DNA of 64,000 bases from Candidatus Peregrinibacteria bacterium (GCA_018655275.1 JABIJZ010000004.1:62001-126000), one strand, 5' to 3'. Positions 15,657 through 24,753 are shown, counted from the first letter of the stretch. Translations and numbers: made by a program. The notes: generated from the letters alone by a model not told the origin.

Positions 15657-17308
15657 TCCGTTGAGACATTAATCACTCTTTGGATTTCCTGCATTGTTGT
15701 GTGGCCTTTTGCGACTTTGATGAGGCCGTCTTCTTTCATTAGAAGCATTCCTTTTTTCCTAGCTGTTTCTAAGATTTTACTGACTGAAGATTTTTGGAGA
15801 ATTAATTCTTTCATTTCATCGTCAATTGTTACTATCTCTGCGATAACTGTTCTCCCGAGATATCCTGTTTGGCTGCAGGCGTCACACCCGACAGCTTCTG
15901 CAACTTCTGTTGGTGTTGCCGGAACTTTATTTGGAGAATGTTTTTTCAATTCTTCGAATGTATCTTCGAATTCTTTTTTTTCTTGTTCTGTGATCGGGCG
16001 TTTTTTCCCGCATTTGTCGCAGACTTTTCGAGCCAGTCGTTGCGCTATCAATGTATCCAATGATGGAGCTGTTACAAATGGCTCTAAGCCCATGTTCATC
16101 AATCTTGGGATACTTTCGACTGAGCTATTCGTATGAAGAGTCGCGAGAAGTACATGCCCTGTCAGAGCGGCTTGCGCTGCTGTTTCAGCTGTTTCTAAGT
16201 CACGAATCTCACCTATCATCACAATGTCTGGATCTTGCCTTAGGATCGCTTTTAGACCCTTTGCAAAATTGTAATCACCTTTTTCGTTGATCTGACTTTG
16301 GATGATACCATCAATATGATATTCGATAGGATTTTCTAGAGTTATAATCTTTTTTTCTGGAGTGTTGAATCCCTGAAGCAATGAGTAAAGTGTTGTTGTT
16401 TTACCCGAACCGGTTGGCCCTGTAACAAGAATCATTCCGTGAGATAATTTCTGAAGTTCTTTCATTTTTTCTAGGTACTCTCCTTCAAATCCGAGATCCT
16501 CGAATGATGAGAATTTCTTTCCGCTATCCAAGAAACGACATACAACTGACTCAGAATCCTCGGTTGGAATCACTGAGACACGAACGTCCACCATTCTTTC
16601 GTTATAATTGAAATCGTATCTTCCGTCTTGTGGGACGTCAGACACATTGATTTTCATTTTTGCCTGATATTTAACTTGGTTCAAGATGTGTTTGTATTCT
16701 TTTTTTCGGATTTTGAACACTTGGTGAAGTACTCCATCTATCCTCATTCTGATTTGAACATCTTTGTCTTCTGGTTCGTAATGCACATCTGATGCTTTGG
16801 TTTTCATCGCACCTATATTGATCAGATTGATTGCCTCTTCTGCAGTTATTTCTGGGATCTTGCTCTCGAGTTGTTTGAGCTCTGCGATTTCTTTTTCGTA
16901 TGCTTGTATTGAGCCTTCCTCTACCTTTTCGACTATTTGTTTTTCTTTGTATATTTGAGCATTTTCGTATTTAGCTAAAACTTCGTTTATTCCACTTTTT
17001 GAGGCTAGATTTACGTTTAGCTTGTAGCCTTCTTTTTTTAATGCTTCAAGAATTTGCACTGTTTTTGGATTATCTTGATTCAAGACAGCCACCCTCAATT
17101 TGTCTCCTACCTTGAAGAAACTAATGATCTCCCCTTCTTTTGAATCTTCAAGAGAGACTAATTTCAGATAATCTGGGTTTATTGGAGTTTTCCCAATGTT
17201 TACATACGAAAGACCTTTACCCTCTGCCTCCTTTAGAGTGTTTTTTTCTTCGAACTGTCTGTTGATGCCCTCTAGGACAACTTTTGGTTCTTTCTTTTTT
17301 GGGTCCAT
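15653..17308 (-). CDS. pilB: Type IV pilus assembly ATPase PilB/GspE
   Basis: A 551-aa protein. An N-terminal MshEN-like region is followed by the secretion-ATPase core: Walker A GPTGSGKTTTLYS near residue 295, Walker B DPDIVMIGEIRDLETAE, the His box LLATLHTNSS, and a tetracysteine zinc site (CDKCGKK and GCDACSQTGY). It powers pilus extension from the cytoplasmic face of the membrane. Type IV pili bring DNA to the cell surface during transformation in many bacteria, but its promoter is ordinary and lacks the 11-bp array. No pilin or PilC gene is adjacent. Confidence 0.92.
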   Translation of the reverse strand: MDPKKKEPKVVLEGINRQFEEKNTLKEAEGKGLSYVNIGKTPINPDYLKLVSLEDSKEGEIISFFKVGDKLRVAVLNQDNPKTVQILEALKKEGYKLNVNLASKSGINEVLAKYENAQIYKEKQIVEKVEEGSIQAYEKEIAELKQLESKIPEITAEEAINLINIGAMKTKASDVHYEPEDKDVQIRMRIDGVLHQVFKIRKKEYKHILNQVKYQAKMKINVSDVPQDGRYDFNYNERMVDVRVSVIPTEDSESVVCRFLDSGKKFSSFEDLGFEGEYLEKMKELQKLSHGMILVTGPTGSGKTTTLYSLLQGFNTPEKKIITLENPIEYHIDGIIQSQINEKGDYNFAKGLKAILRQDPDIVMIGEIRDLETAETAAQAALTGHVLLATLHTNSSVESIPRLMNMGLEPFVTAPSLDTLIAQRLARKVCDKCGKKRPITEQEKKEFEDTFEELKKHSPNKVPATPTEVAEAVGCDACSQTGYLGRTVIAEIVTIDDEMKELILQKSSVSKILETARKKGMLLMKEDGLIKVAKGHTTMQEIQRVINVSTD

Positions 17309-17340
17309 TTTTGTTTTATTTTTTTGACTTTAATCTGTTA

Positions 17341-17369
17341 ATTATACCATAAAAAAGGCAAGCCTTGAA
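17341..17369 (-). promoter_or_regulatory. pilB promoter embedded in the nusA terminator
   Basis: On the minus strand a perfect TATAAT (17341-17346) lies 17 bp after TTCAAG (17364-17369). The -35 hexamer is in the terminator loop/stem, and the spacer contains its 3' arm and U-tract. Confidence 0.65.
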
Positions 17370-17386
17370 TGCTCTAGGGCTTGCCT
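17351..17386 (-). terminator. Rho-independent terminator of nusA
   Basis: On the minus strand AGGCAAGCC (17378-17386) pairs perfectly with GGCTTGCCT (17356-17364) around a 13-nt loop and is followed by six T. It is 38 bp after the nusA stop. Confidence 0.88.
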
Positions 17387-17423
17387 GATTTAATATTGAT
17401 GTTGTACGTTCTGACACGCTTGT

Positions 17424-18680
17424 TTATGCTTTTTTCATAGCATCCACTATCTGTTGAGCTGCATCTTCATCTATTCCTTCTACTTGTGTTAGATCGTTGC
17501 TTGATAGACCTTTGAGCTGTTCGATAAGAGTCAGATTCGCTTCTTTTAGTTTTGTCTCGACTTCTTCTGGTAGTTTTAGAAGGTCTACTGTTAATTCTTT
17601 CTTTTCTTCTTCTGTTTTTTCTTCTTTTGGCTGTGGTTTTTCACCTAATTCAAGTACATCAAGTATATCGATCTCCCAACCTGTAAGAATTGATGCTAGT
17701 CTAACGTTTTGACCATTTTTACCTATTGCGAGTGGTCTTTGGTCTCCTTCTACATATACTTTTGCGTTTTTCACTTTTTCATCTAAGACTATTTTTGCTG
17801 TCTTTGCAGGAGCCAAAGCCGCTTTGATATAGTCTTCTTGTTTTTCTGACCATTCGATAATGTCGATTCTTTCGCCGTTAAGTTCGTCCATGATGTTTTG
17901 TACACGAACACCTTTTTGTCCAACACATGAACCTATTGGATCGATCTTTTCATCTTCTGAATGAACGGCAACTTTACATCTCACTCCTGGGTCTCTTGCG
18001 ATTGATTTCACTTTTACTTGCTCTGTTTTTACTTCTGGGATTTCAAGTTCAAGAAGTTTTTGTACTAGGTTTGGGTGAGTTCTTGAGATCAAAAGTTGTG
18101 GTCCTTTTGTGGTTTTCACTACTTTATCAAGGTAAAGTTTGATTCTTTGGCCTGAGTAGTATTTCTCGTTCGGGATTTGGTCTCTGTATGGGAGGCTCGC
18201 TGTGATTTTGTTGTCGATGTTTAGGTAGATGTTTGTTCCATCTACTCGGTGAACCAATGCGTTTACCAATTCGTTTTCTCTGTCTTTGAACAGATCGTAC
18301 ATCATGTCTCGCTCCGCTTCTTGGATTCTTTGGATTATCACTTGTTTTGCCGATTGTGCTGCGATTCGTCCGTATTCAGCTGGAGTTACGTCGATCCTGA
18401 TTTCGTCATCAATTTTGGCTTTTTTGTTGTATTTTTTTGCCTCTGCTTCTGTCATTTCTAAGTCTTCGTCTTCGACCTTTTTTACTACTGTTTTTATCAA
18501 ATACACTGTTGCCAAACCTGAATTGTCATCCAGTTCGATATCAACGTTTTGTTCTTTTGTCCCGAAATCTTTTCTGTAAGCTGCTTTTAGAGCTGCTTTG
18601 ATTGTCTCGAGCACCTTGTCTTTTGGTATATTTTTTTCGTCGCAAATTTGATTAATTGCGGCCATGAATTGTGCTTGCAT
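17424..18680 (-). CDS. nusA: Transcription termination/antitermination factor NusA
   Basis: About 418 aa from the ATG at 18680; a GTG at 18707 is possible but adds nine residues not seen in the family. Domains in order are the N-terminal RNAP-binding domain (FMAAINQICDEKNIPKDKVL), S1, then KH1/KH2 with DPIGSCVGQKGVRVQNI and AIGKNGQNVRLASILTGWEI, and a C-terminal helix-hairpin repeat (ANLTLIEQLKGLSSNDLTQV). It binds RNA polymerase and nascent RNA. The usual rimP partner is not upstream; the gene follows recX at about 70 bp and has its own terminator. Confidence 0.93.
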   Translation of the reverse strand: MQAQFMAAINQICDEKNIPKDKVLETIKAALKAAYRKDFGTKEQNVDIELDDNSGLATVYLIKTVVKKVEDEDLEMTEAEAKKYNKKAKIDDEIRIDVTPAEYGRIAAQSAKQVIIQRIQEAERDMMYDLFKDRENELVNALVHRVDGTNIYLNIDNKITASLPYRDQIPNEKYYSGQRIKLYLDKVVKTTKGPQLLISRTHPNLVQKLLELEIPEVKTEQVKVKSIARDPGVRCKVAVHSEDEKIDPIGSCVGQKGVRVQNIMDELNGERIDIIEWSEKQEDYIKAALAPAKTAKIVLDEKVKNAKVYVEGDQRPLAIGKNGQNVRLASILTGWEIDILDVLELGEKPQPKEEKTEEEKKELTVDLLKLPEEVETKLKEANLTLIEQLKGLSSNDLTQVEGIDEDAAQQIVDAMKKA

Positions 18681-18752
18681 ATTTAATTTGGTTAATTGAT
18701 TGTTCACAGAAAGGCAGAATCTACCATAGATCCTGTTTACTAGAGCATTCTA

Positions 18753-19229
18753 CTAGATGTTGATGGCTTTGTAAATAGTGTCTATGGAAAAACCCCTTGA
18801 AGCTAAGAATCTTATCGCTTTTTCTCTTTGTTTCTGTGGGGTCTCTTTTTGAAGGTGTTTCATTTTGGATTGGAGAGCTCTTTTTGCAACTTCTATTTCG
18901 TCTTCTGGGTAGGTTTCTTCGGCTACCCTTTCCGCTAGGTCTGGGTGTAGGCCTCTGTTTCTCAATTCACGCTTTATTAGAAATTTCCCTCTGGGTCTGA
19001 GCTCGACTCGACTTGAGATGTAATCTTTTGCGTATTCTGTGTCGTCAAGATATCTGAGTTCTTTGAGCCGTGCGAGGACTCGTTGGATCTCGGCTGGATG
19101 CTCTTCTTTTGAATATTCGACGAGTTTTTTCTTTAGTTTTAGAACCGTATATCTTCTTCTGCTCAGAAGAGTCAACGCTTTTCGCATTAACTCTTCATAA
19201 GGAGGGTCTTTTGGAGATTTTTGTTGCAT
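18753..19229 (-). CDS. recX: Regulatory protein RecX
   Basis: A 158-aa protein built of three helical repeats, with the RecX patterns RRRYTVLKLKKKL, RYLDDTEYAKDYISSRVELR and RGKFLIKRELRNRGL. It binds RecA filaments and limits their activity. It lies 1 bp downstream of recA on the same strand, the usual recA-recX arrangement, and is therefore probably expressed from both the array promoter and the proximal promoter of recA. Confidence 0.9.
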   Translation of the reverse strand: MQQKSPKDPPYEELMRKALTLLSRRRYTVLKLKKKLVEYSKEEHPAEIQRVLARLKELRYLDDTEYAKDYISSRVELRPRGKFLIKRELRNRGLHPDLAERVAEETYPEDEIEVAKRALQSKMKHLQKETPQKQREKAIRFLASRGFSIDTIYKAINI

Positions 19230-19230
19230 T

Positions 19231-20307
19231 TTATTCTGTAACTTCCCCTGTTTCTGTATTTATCGATTGTGCTGGTTGTGCAGTTTCTGGTTCCAATCCA
19301 TCTGCTCTTTTCTTGAATTCAGCTTTGATTTCTTTTGCTAATTCTTTTGTTAGTTTTTTGTTGCCTGCTAGAAATTCTTTTGCATTTTCTCGACCTTGCC
19401 CTAGCTTTGTTTCTTTGTATGAATAGAAAGCTCCAGCTTTTCTCACGATGTTGTATTTCGATGAGAGATCTACGATTTCACCTTCTATAGAAATACCTTT
19501 GCTGTACATGATGTCGAATTCTGCGGTTTTGAATGGAGGAGCGATTTTGTTCTTAACAACTTTTACCCTCACTCTATTTCCTATTAGAGTTTTCCCCTCT
19601 TCATCTGAGCCTTCTATCTTTCCTATATTTCTGATGTCCATACGGACAGATGAGTAAAATTTGAGGGCTTGGCCTCCTGTTGTTGTTTCTGGATTTCCAA
19701 ACATTATCCCAATCTTCATTCTTAGCTGGTTCAGGAAGATCACTGTAGTTCTAGATTTGCTAACTACTGATGTTAGTTTCCTGAGAGCCTGACTCATGAG
19801 TCTAGCTTGCAATCCCATGTGTGAATCTCCCATGTCACCTTCTATTTCTGCGCGTGGTGTGAGAGCCGCGACTGAATCCACAACTATAACGTCCAATGAG
19901 TTACTTCGAACAAGTGTTTCAACTATGTCGAGTGCTTGTTCTCCGCTATCTGGTTGTGAAAGAAGTAAGTTTTCTACATCGACACCTATTTTTTTTGCAT
20001 AAACAGGATCAAGGGCGTGCTCTGCATCTACAAAAGCGCATGTTCCACCAATCTTTTGAGCTTCTGCTACTATGTGTAGACTGAGAGTGGTTTTTCCTGA
20101 ACTTTCTGGACCGAAAATCTCTACAACTCTACCCCGAGGAACTCCTCCTCCTAGGGCTAAATTAAGAGAAAGTGATCCGGTAGGAATAGTCTCTATAGAA
20201 GTGTGAGATGCTTCGCCCATTTTCATAATTGCTCCTTTTCCAAAGTTTTTTTCGATTTGAGAGAGAGCCAACTCTATCGCTTTGTTTTTGTCTGTGTTAT
20301 CTGCCAT
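19231..20307 (-). CDS. recA: Recombinase RecA
   Basis: A 358-aa protein from the ATG at 20307, [20 protein letters not shown], the normal RecA start. Upstream in-frame ATGs, including 20418, lie in the array and promoter region and are rejected. Walker A is [10 protein letters not shown], Walker B region [17 protein letters not shown]-binding loop L1 around [20 protein letters not shown], and L2 [16 protein letters not shown]. It forms the strand-exchange filament for recombination and SOS signalling. Two promoters precede it: repeat array C and a proximal sigma-70-like promoter carrying two palindromes. Confidence 0.97.
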   Translation of the reverse strand: MADNTDKNKAIELALSQIEKNFGKGAIMKMGEASHTSIETIPTGSLSLNLALGGGVPRGRVVEIFGPESSGKTTLSLHIVAEAQKIGGTCAFVDAEHALDPVYAKKIGVDVENLLLSQPDSGEQALDIVETLVRSNSLDVIVVDSVAALTPRAEIEGDMGDSHMGLQARLMSQALRKLTSVVSKSRTTVIFLNQLRMKIGIMFGNPETTTGGQALKFYSSVRMDIRNIGKIEGSDEEGKTLIGNRVRVKVVKNKIAPPFKTAEFDIMYSKGISIEGEIVDLSSKYNIVRKAGAFYSYKETKLGQGRENAKEFLAGNKKLTKELAKEIKAEFKKRADGLEPETAQPAQSINTETGEVTE

Positions 20308-20329
20308 TTGAATGAGGTTAATTTTTTGC

Positions 20330-20379
20330 GAACTGGCCAGTTCAATGCCTAGTGTAGGTGAGTGTTTACTCACCGTCAA
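20330..20379 (-). promoter_or_regulatory. Proximal recA promoter with two palindromic operators
   Basis: On the minus strand TTGACG (20374-20379), 17 bp, TACACT (20351-20356). The spacer holds an inverted repeat with 6-bp arms, GTGAGT and ACTCAC (20358-20373). A perfect 14-bp palindrome, GAACTGGCCAGTTC, lies at 20330-20343 where transcription should start. Palindromes in these positions are typical repressor sites, and a LexA-like role is an obvious possibility. The spacing (GAAC-N6-GTTC) differs from the Gram-positive SOS box (GAAC-N4-GTTC). Confidence 0.7.
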
Positions 20380-20404
20380 TAGTTTTTTTAAATAAACTAT
20401 CCCG

Positions 20405-20470
20405 ATTGTATCAGACATACCTTAAAAAAAGCTTAAATTTTCCTTAAATATTGTTGAATTTTTCCTTAAA
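20405..20470 (-). promoter_or_regulatory. 11-bp repeat array promoter C (recA-recX)
   Basis: On the minus strand there are five 11-bp units from 20470 down to 20416: TTTAAGGAAAA, a degenerate ATTCAACAATA, TTTAAGGAAAA, TTTAAGCTTTT and TTTAAGGTATG. Five bp further is TACAAT (20405-20410) with an upstream TGA extended -10. The transcript would start near 20398 and carry a leader of about 90 nt that includes the proximal recA promoter. Confidence 0.8.
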
Positions 20471-20481
20471 TGTTTCGCGGG

Positions 20482-20511
20482 TTGACATCTTTGGATTGAA
20501 AGTTGTAGAAT
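20482..20511 (+). promoter_or_regulatory. Promoter of the 95-aa gene
   Basis: TTGACA (20482-20487), 18 bp, TAGAAT (20506-20511). It points away from recA, and the 95-aa gene starts 22 nt downstream at 20534. Confidence 0.65.
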
Positions 20512-20533
20512 TTTATCCTTAATCATAAATATT

Positions 20534-20821
20534 ATGAAGTCGTATCCACCACCACCGCGTATATGTGATAATAGGTTAGAAATGTCTAGAGATTGGACTA
20601 GTGAGGAAAGAAGCACTCTTCAATTGGAGATTCAATCTCGTCGTCAGATGTGGGCAAAGGCTCGTGATGAGGCTTGGAATGAACGTCTTGATCGTGATGG
20701 ATATATGTATATGAATCAATGGGTTCGGTGGTTTGATACATGTCTCTATATGTTAAAAACACAGTCTTCCAGTTTTTTGGAGGCACATCGTCGTAATTTT
20801 GCGCAGTTTTTGCAGGATTAG
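20534..20821 (+). CDS. Small hypothetical protein
   Basis: A 95-aa, Arg- and Trp-rich, probably cytosolic protein starting MKSYPPPPRICDN, with no known motif. It has a good promoter (20482-20511), runs divergently from recA and ends overlapping the stop of convergent purM by 4 bp. I do not recognise it; the reading frame is supported mainly by the promoter and the tight fit between neighbours. Confidence 0.5.
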   Translation: MKSYPPPPRICDNRLEMSRDWTSEERSTLQLEIQSRRQMWAKARDEAWNERLDRDGYMYMNQWVRWFDTCLYMLKTQSSSFLEAHRRNFAQFLQD

Positions 20822-21840
20822 AGGCTGCCTATCACCTGGGCTTCGTAGCCTTCTTGTTCGCAAATTTCGAGGGTCTTTTCTTGATCTTCGGGGGATGTGA
20901 TGAGGATCATGCCGACACCCATATTCCAGGTTTTGTAGGCTTCTTCTTTGCTGACGATTCCGATTTCCATGAGCTTGAGCATTGGTTCGTGCGGTGCTGG
21001 AAGATTATTTAGGTCAGCGGTGAGACCTGTTTTTTTGAGAAGACGATCAAGGTTGCCTTGGATGCCGCCACCAGTTACGTGAACCACTCCTTTGAGAGTG
21101 ACTTTTGTTGGTTCGCCGTATCGGCCGTGGAGAGCCATTATTAAGTTGTTGTAAATTTTCGATGGTGTTAGCGCTACCTCGCCCCAAGTTTTGCCTTGGT
21201 GGGCTTCACCTTCGTATGGAGCTGTGTGCCAATCTTCCCCGAATTTTTCTTTAAGTATGTGGCGTAAAAGTGAGAATCCGTTTGAGCGGAACCCGTCCGA
21301 TTTGAGTCCGATAATAACGTCGCCTTTTGAGAGATCTGCGCCTGTGATTCGTTTGTCTTTTTGGAGAACTCCGACTGCTGTTGCGTTCCAAACGTTCCCG
21401 TTTACTGAGTCTCCGACTTCTGCGAGTTCACCACCTGGAATTATGACTTTGTTTTCTGTGCAGGCTTTTTCTAGTCCTGTCATTAGTTGGTCAACTGTCT
21501 CTGGATCGATTTTGTTGGTGTCGAGTGTGTTTGTAAGTGAAATTGTCTCTGCGCCTACGCAAGCTGCATCGTCTGCAACCATTGCGAGGAGATCGTAGCC
21601 AAGTGTGTCGAATTTTTTGAGACGCTCTGCGACTTCCATTTTTGTGCCGACTCCGTCGTCGTTTTGGACGAGGAGAAAGTCACCCATATCCATAGCTCCC
21701 GTGAATCCTCCATCATCTTGAAGGGGTTCTCCAATTAGGCCTTTTCGTGATGCGAAAGTGTTTTTTGCGTGGTTGTATGCGATGCGTGAGGCTTTGTCTC
21801 CTTCTTCGATATCGACTCCGGCTTGTGCGTAGGTTGCCAT
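20818..21840 (-). CDS. purM: Phosphoribosylformylglycinamidine cyclo-ligase
   Basis: A 340-aa protein, normal PurM length. It starts MATYAQAGVDIEEGDKASR and contains the nucleotide-site DDGVGTK near residue 62, DDAACVGAE, IPGGELAEV and HVTGGGIQGNLDR. It converts FGAM to AIR with ATP, the fifth step of purine synthesis. No other pur gene is nearby. It lies 10 bp downstream of ftsE on the same strand. Confidence 0.93.
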   Translation of the reverse strand: MATYAQAGVDIEEGDKASRIAYNHAKNTFASRKGLIGEPLQDDGGFTGAMDMGDFLLVQNDDGVGTKMEVAERLKKFDTLGYDLLAMVADDAACVGAETISLTNTLDTNKIDPETVDQLMTGLEKACTENKVIIPGGELAEVGDSVNGNVWNATAVGVLQKDKRITGADLSKGDVIIGLKSDGFRSNGFSLLRHILKEKFGEDWHTAPYEGEAHQGKTWGEVALTPSKIYNNLIMALHGRYGEPTKVTLKGVVHVTGGGIQGNLDRLLKKTGLTADLNNLPAPHEPMLKLMEIGIVSKEEAYKTWNMGVGMILITSPEDQEKTLEICEQEGYEAQVIGSL

Positions 21841-21850
21841 TTTTTGAATG

Positions 21851-22504
21851 TTAAGATTTTGTGAGGTGGCCTTTGTTGATTCGGATTTCTCTGCCTTTGA
21901 TCATTTTGATAACTTCTTTGTCGTGAGTTGCGAGGAGTACAGTTGTACCCGATTTGTTGATTTTTAGCAATAATTGGACGATCTTCTTGGTGTTGTCTTC
22001 GTCGAGGTTACCGGTTGGCTCGTCTGCGACTAGAATGTTTGGTGCATGGATTAGGGATCGCGCTATCGCTGTTCTTTGTTTTTCACCACCGGAAAGTTGG
22101 CTTGGGTAATTGTTTCTGAGTTCCTCTAGTCCTGTTATGCGCATGGCTTCCATGGTGCGTTTCTGGATTTCTTTTTTGCTGTATCCGCAAACTTCGAGTG
22201 CGAATGCGATGTTTTCGTAGACTGTTTTTCGTGGGAGCAGTTTGTAATCTTGGAAAACGATTCCTATTTTGCGTCTGTAGTCTTGGAGCTCGGATGGTTT
22301 TGCTTTTGTTACGTCGAAGCCGTCAACTATGACTTTTCCTTTTGAAAGTTTTTCTGCTCCAATGAGTGCGTATATAAGAGTTGTTTTTCCTGCGCCAGAT
22401 GGACCTGTGATCGTGACAAATTCGCCCTGCTCAATGTCCAGAGTTATATCGTCGAGGACTGTTGTGCGTCCGTATCGTTTTGTGATTTTTAGAAATTCGA
22501 TCAT
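21851..22504 (-). CDS. ftsE: ABC transporter ATP-binding protein, FtsE-like
   Basis: A 217-aa ATPase with Walker [12 protein letters not shown]-loop VFQDYKLLP, signature [15 protein letters not shown], Walker [13 protein letters not shown] and H-loop LLATHDKEV. The sequence around [20 protein letters not shown] is characteristic of FtsE, which with FtsX regulates septal peptidoglycan hydrolases. No ftsX is adjacent: the neighbours are purM and a Xer recombinase. A LolD/MacB-like ATPase is the alternative. Confidence 0.82.
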   Translation of the reverse strand: MIEFLKITKRYGRTTVLDDITLDIEQGEFVTITGPSGAGKTTLIYALIGAEKLSKGKVIVDGFDVTKAKPSELQDYRRKIGIVFQDYKLLPRKTVYENIAFALEVCGYSKKEIQKRTMEAMRITGLEELRNNYPSQLSGGEKQRTAIARSLIHAPNILVADEPTGNLDEDNTKKIVQLLLKINKSGTTVLLATHDKEVIKMIKGREIRINKGHLTKS

Positions 22505-22542
22505 GGGTGTTTGTGAGGTGGGGCTAGTATAACAGGTGTTTA

Positions 22543-23472
22543 TTATTTGTGGAATTTTTCGTGGGTTTCGCGGAGGGCTTTGTTGGTGACGTGAGTGTAG
22601 ATTTGGGTGGTTGTGATTGAGGCGTGGCCGAGGAGTTCTTGGACCGATCGGATGTCTGCGCCGTTGACGAGGAGTTGGGTGGCGTAGGTGTGTCGGAGGG
22701 TATGCGGCGTAACTTTTTTAATTATGCCTGCTTTTCGGGTGTATTTGCTGACTACTGATTGGATTGAGACTGTTGAGAGGCGACGGTTTGCGGTGATGTC
22801 TTGGGTTTGGGTTTTGGACTTTGTGGCTTGGCGGGGAAATGAAATGAAAAGTGGTTCGGCGTTGTCGGTTCTTAGTTTTAGATAGTTTTTTATTATAGTA
22901 ACGGCATGGTCGGAAAGGAAAACTATTCGTGGTTTGCTGCCTTTTCCGCGGACCATGAATTCTTTGCGTTTGAGGTCGATTTGTGCGCGGCTGAGTGATG
23001 CGAGTTCGGATACGCGGAGACCTGTTGAGTAAAGTGTTTCTAGGATTGCGAGGTCGCGTGCGCCTCTTGCGTCAGTGGGATCTACTGCGGCGAAAAGACG
23101 TTCGAGCTCTTCACGGTCGAGGACTTCTACTGTTCGTTCTGGGATTTTTGAAAGTTCGATTTTTTCTGGAGCTAATGTCTCGATGTCGTTTTTTGTGAGA
23201 TATTTGAGGAGGGCTCGTAGTGAGATTACGTGGTAGTTTTGGGTTTTGATTGAAAGGGATTTGTTGTTTGGGGCTTTGTATCGGTTTAGGAAAACTCGGT
23301 AGTCGTTTATTAGTTTTAGGGTGATTTTTTTTGGAGGAAGGTTTTCGAGTTTTTTGCTTTCAAGAAATTCGAGAAAACGGGAGAGGTAATGACGATAGTT
23401 CTCGATGGTTTTTGAGGATTGGTTTTTTGTGACTTCGCAGTATTCGAGGAAGTCTTGGATGGGTTGATGCAT
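22543..23472 (-). CDS. Tyrosine recombinase, XerC/XerD type
   Basis: A 309-aa protein with an N-terminal SAM-like DNA-binding domain (residues 1-100) and a catalytic domain carrying Arg in YSTGLRVSELASL, Lys in RGKGSKPR, HTLRHTYATQ, the second His in LLGHASITTTQ and the Tyr nucleophile in IYTHV. The family resolves chromosome dimers at dif. The length and absence of mobile-element genes fit a housekeeping Xer rather than a phage integrase. An insertion of about 20 residues after FISFPRQ is slightly unusual. It lies 2 bp downstream of the deaminase gene. Confidence 0.9.
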   Translation of the reverse strand: MHQPIQDFLEYCEVTKNQSSKTIENYRHYLSRFLEFLESKKLENLPPKKITLKLINDYRVFLNRYKAPNNKSLSIKTQNYHVISLRALLKYLTKNDIETLAPEKIELSKIPERTVEVLDREELERLFAAVDPTDARGARDLAILETLYSTGLRVSELASLSRAQIDLKRKEFMVRGKGSKPRIVFLSDHAVTIIKNYLKLRTDNAEPLFISFPRQATKSKTQTQDITANRRLSTVSIQSVVSKYTRKAGIIKKVTPHTLRHTYATQLLVNGADIRSVQELLGHASITTTQIYTHVTNKALRETHEKFHK

Positions 23473-23474
23473 GG

Positions 23475-23873
23475 TTAAACTTGGCTATAGTCGTCTTTGT
23501 AAGGAAGAAGCTCTTTTAGCTTTGCTGTCCTGTCTTTACCGAGGATTATTTCCGCGTCCATATTTTGTTTATTAATTTGGCGCATAAATTCACGGCATCT
23601 GCCACATGGGTGGAGAACATGGACTTTTCTTTTTTTGTCTTTCCAGACTGCAACTATTTTTTTGATTTTGTATTCGCGGGCAGTAACCATAGCTGCAATA
23701 GCTGCATGTTCGGCACAGAATCCCATTCCTGACATAGTATCTATACAAACTCCTGTGTATGTTTTTCCTTTTTCTGTTATAAGGGCGCATCCAACATCAC
23801 CAGAGGTGTTGTCTCCCATTTTTTTGGATTTCACTACTGATGCTGCTAGTTTTATGAGTTTTTCGTTGGTCAT
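23475..23873 (-). CDS. cdd: Cytidine deaminase
   Basis: A 132-aa protein from the ATG at 23873 (MTNEKLIKLAASVVKSKK). The start is fixed by a promoter about 30 bp upstream. The zinc-dependent deaminase motifs are CAEHAAIAAM, with the catalytic Glu, and HPCGRCREFM. It deaminates cytidine or deoxycytidine to uridine in pyrimidine salvage. A blasticidin-deaminase-like activity cannot be excluded. It is first in a minus-strand run with xer, ftsE and purM. Confidence 0.88.
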   Translation of the reverse strand: MTNEKLIKLAASVVKSKKMGDNTSGDVGCALITEKGKTYTGVCIDTMSGMGFCAEHAAIAAMVTAREYKIKKIVAVWKDKKRKVHVLHPCGRCREFMRQINKQNMDAEIILGKDRTAKLKELLPYKDDYSQV

Positions 23874-23903
23874 TGTGTTGGGTTGCGTGAAATTAGTGTT
23901 TTG

Positions 23904-23932
23904 AGTATATCTCTGTCGAATGGTTTGCACAA
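23904..23932 (-). promoter_or_regulatory. Promoter of cdd
   Basis: On the minus strand TTGTGC (23927-23932), 17 bp, TATACT (23904-23909), with a leader of about 24 nt to the ATG at 23873. Confidence 0.65.
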
Positions 23933-24068
23933 TAAATTTGTTGACTTTGTTAGAGCGTGGAAAAAATATGGGATGGGTGGAAGTAGTAGCGGGAATATCG
24001 AGTTGCCAGGAAGGAAATAAAATACTGTTAAACCACTATCGTCCCCCTCTTGGATCAAATTCTTTTTT

Positions 24069-24746
24069 TCAATTGGGATGCTCTATGAGATGACTAATGA
24101 CTATTTCAGGGAAATAATCAGCCATTATCTTGGCTAACGATCTATAGGGCTGTTCGCCTTCTGGATAATTGGCAGAGCAAGGGGAAAAAACCCAATACCC
24201 GTTGCTCCAAACCCAATTCAGTGCCCCTAAAAGATGGCGATCATCAATAAGACCTTTTTCAGACATTAATGCAACATATTTAACCCAATCCTCAGACACC
24301 CCTCTCTTTTTTCCGTAATGAGAATGACTGCCCCCAAGTTCAGACCGTCTTGCAGCTAAAAATCTTGCCACTTCAGGCATCTGATCTGCCTCGCCCATAT
24401 TCATGGCTGAGAGCTCTGGAAGATTTATGCCACAATTCATGATTTCATGAGAGTATGGCTTGGCTAATTCTGCAGCTACAGCTTTTAACAACTCGCTACC
24501 TTCTAAACGGAAAGCAGGCCTTGCAATGTCTGATATTGAATATCTAGTTGGAGTATAGAGCAGAGTTTCTTTGAATAATTTCGCCCAATATTCAGAGAAA
24601 TCGATTCTCGAAAGATTAGCGTAAGCCTTTTCATATAGGGCCTTATTAGGTCCCTCAAAATGATTACAAAAACTCGTTTCAATAAAAGCCTCTTTTAAAG
24701 CATCGACTGCAGGGGATTGGTGTTCTATTTCTTCTAAGCGAGTCAT
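24069..24746 (-). CDS. Hypothetical protein
   Basis: A 225-aa soluble protein without signal peptide or membrane helix, with a mixed alpha-rich sequence (SEYWAKLFKETLLYTPTRYS, GALNWVWSNGYWVFSPC). I recognise no family. A TATAAT lies 7 nt before the ATG, so it is likely leaderless. A 7-bp inverted repeat just upstream (24760-24783) could be an operator. It stands alone, with about 140 bp free on either side. Confidence 0.65.
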   Translation of the reverse strand: MTRLEEIEHQSPAVDALKEAFIETSFCNHFEGPNKALYEKAYANLSRIDFSEYWAKLFKETLLYTPTRYSISDIARPAFRLEGSELLKAVAAELAKPYSHEIMNCGINLPELSAMNMGEADQMPEVARFLAARRSELGGSHSHYGKKRGVSEDWVKYVALMSEKGLIDDRHLLGALNWVWSNGYWVFSPCSANYPEGEQPYRSLAKIMADYFPEIVISHLIEHPN

Positions 24747-24753
24747 AATATAA

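Noticed and set aside
20308-20418. Longer RecA with 37 extra N-terminal residues (start at 20418)
   Set aside because: The extra region covers the array promoter and the proximal promoter; RecA homology begins at 20307.
22543-23472. Tyrosine recombinase as a mobile-element integrase
   Set aside because: It sits in a housekeeping run (cdd, ftsE, purM) with no att-like repeats or cargo, and its length fits XerC/XerD.
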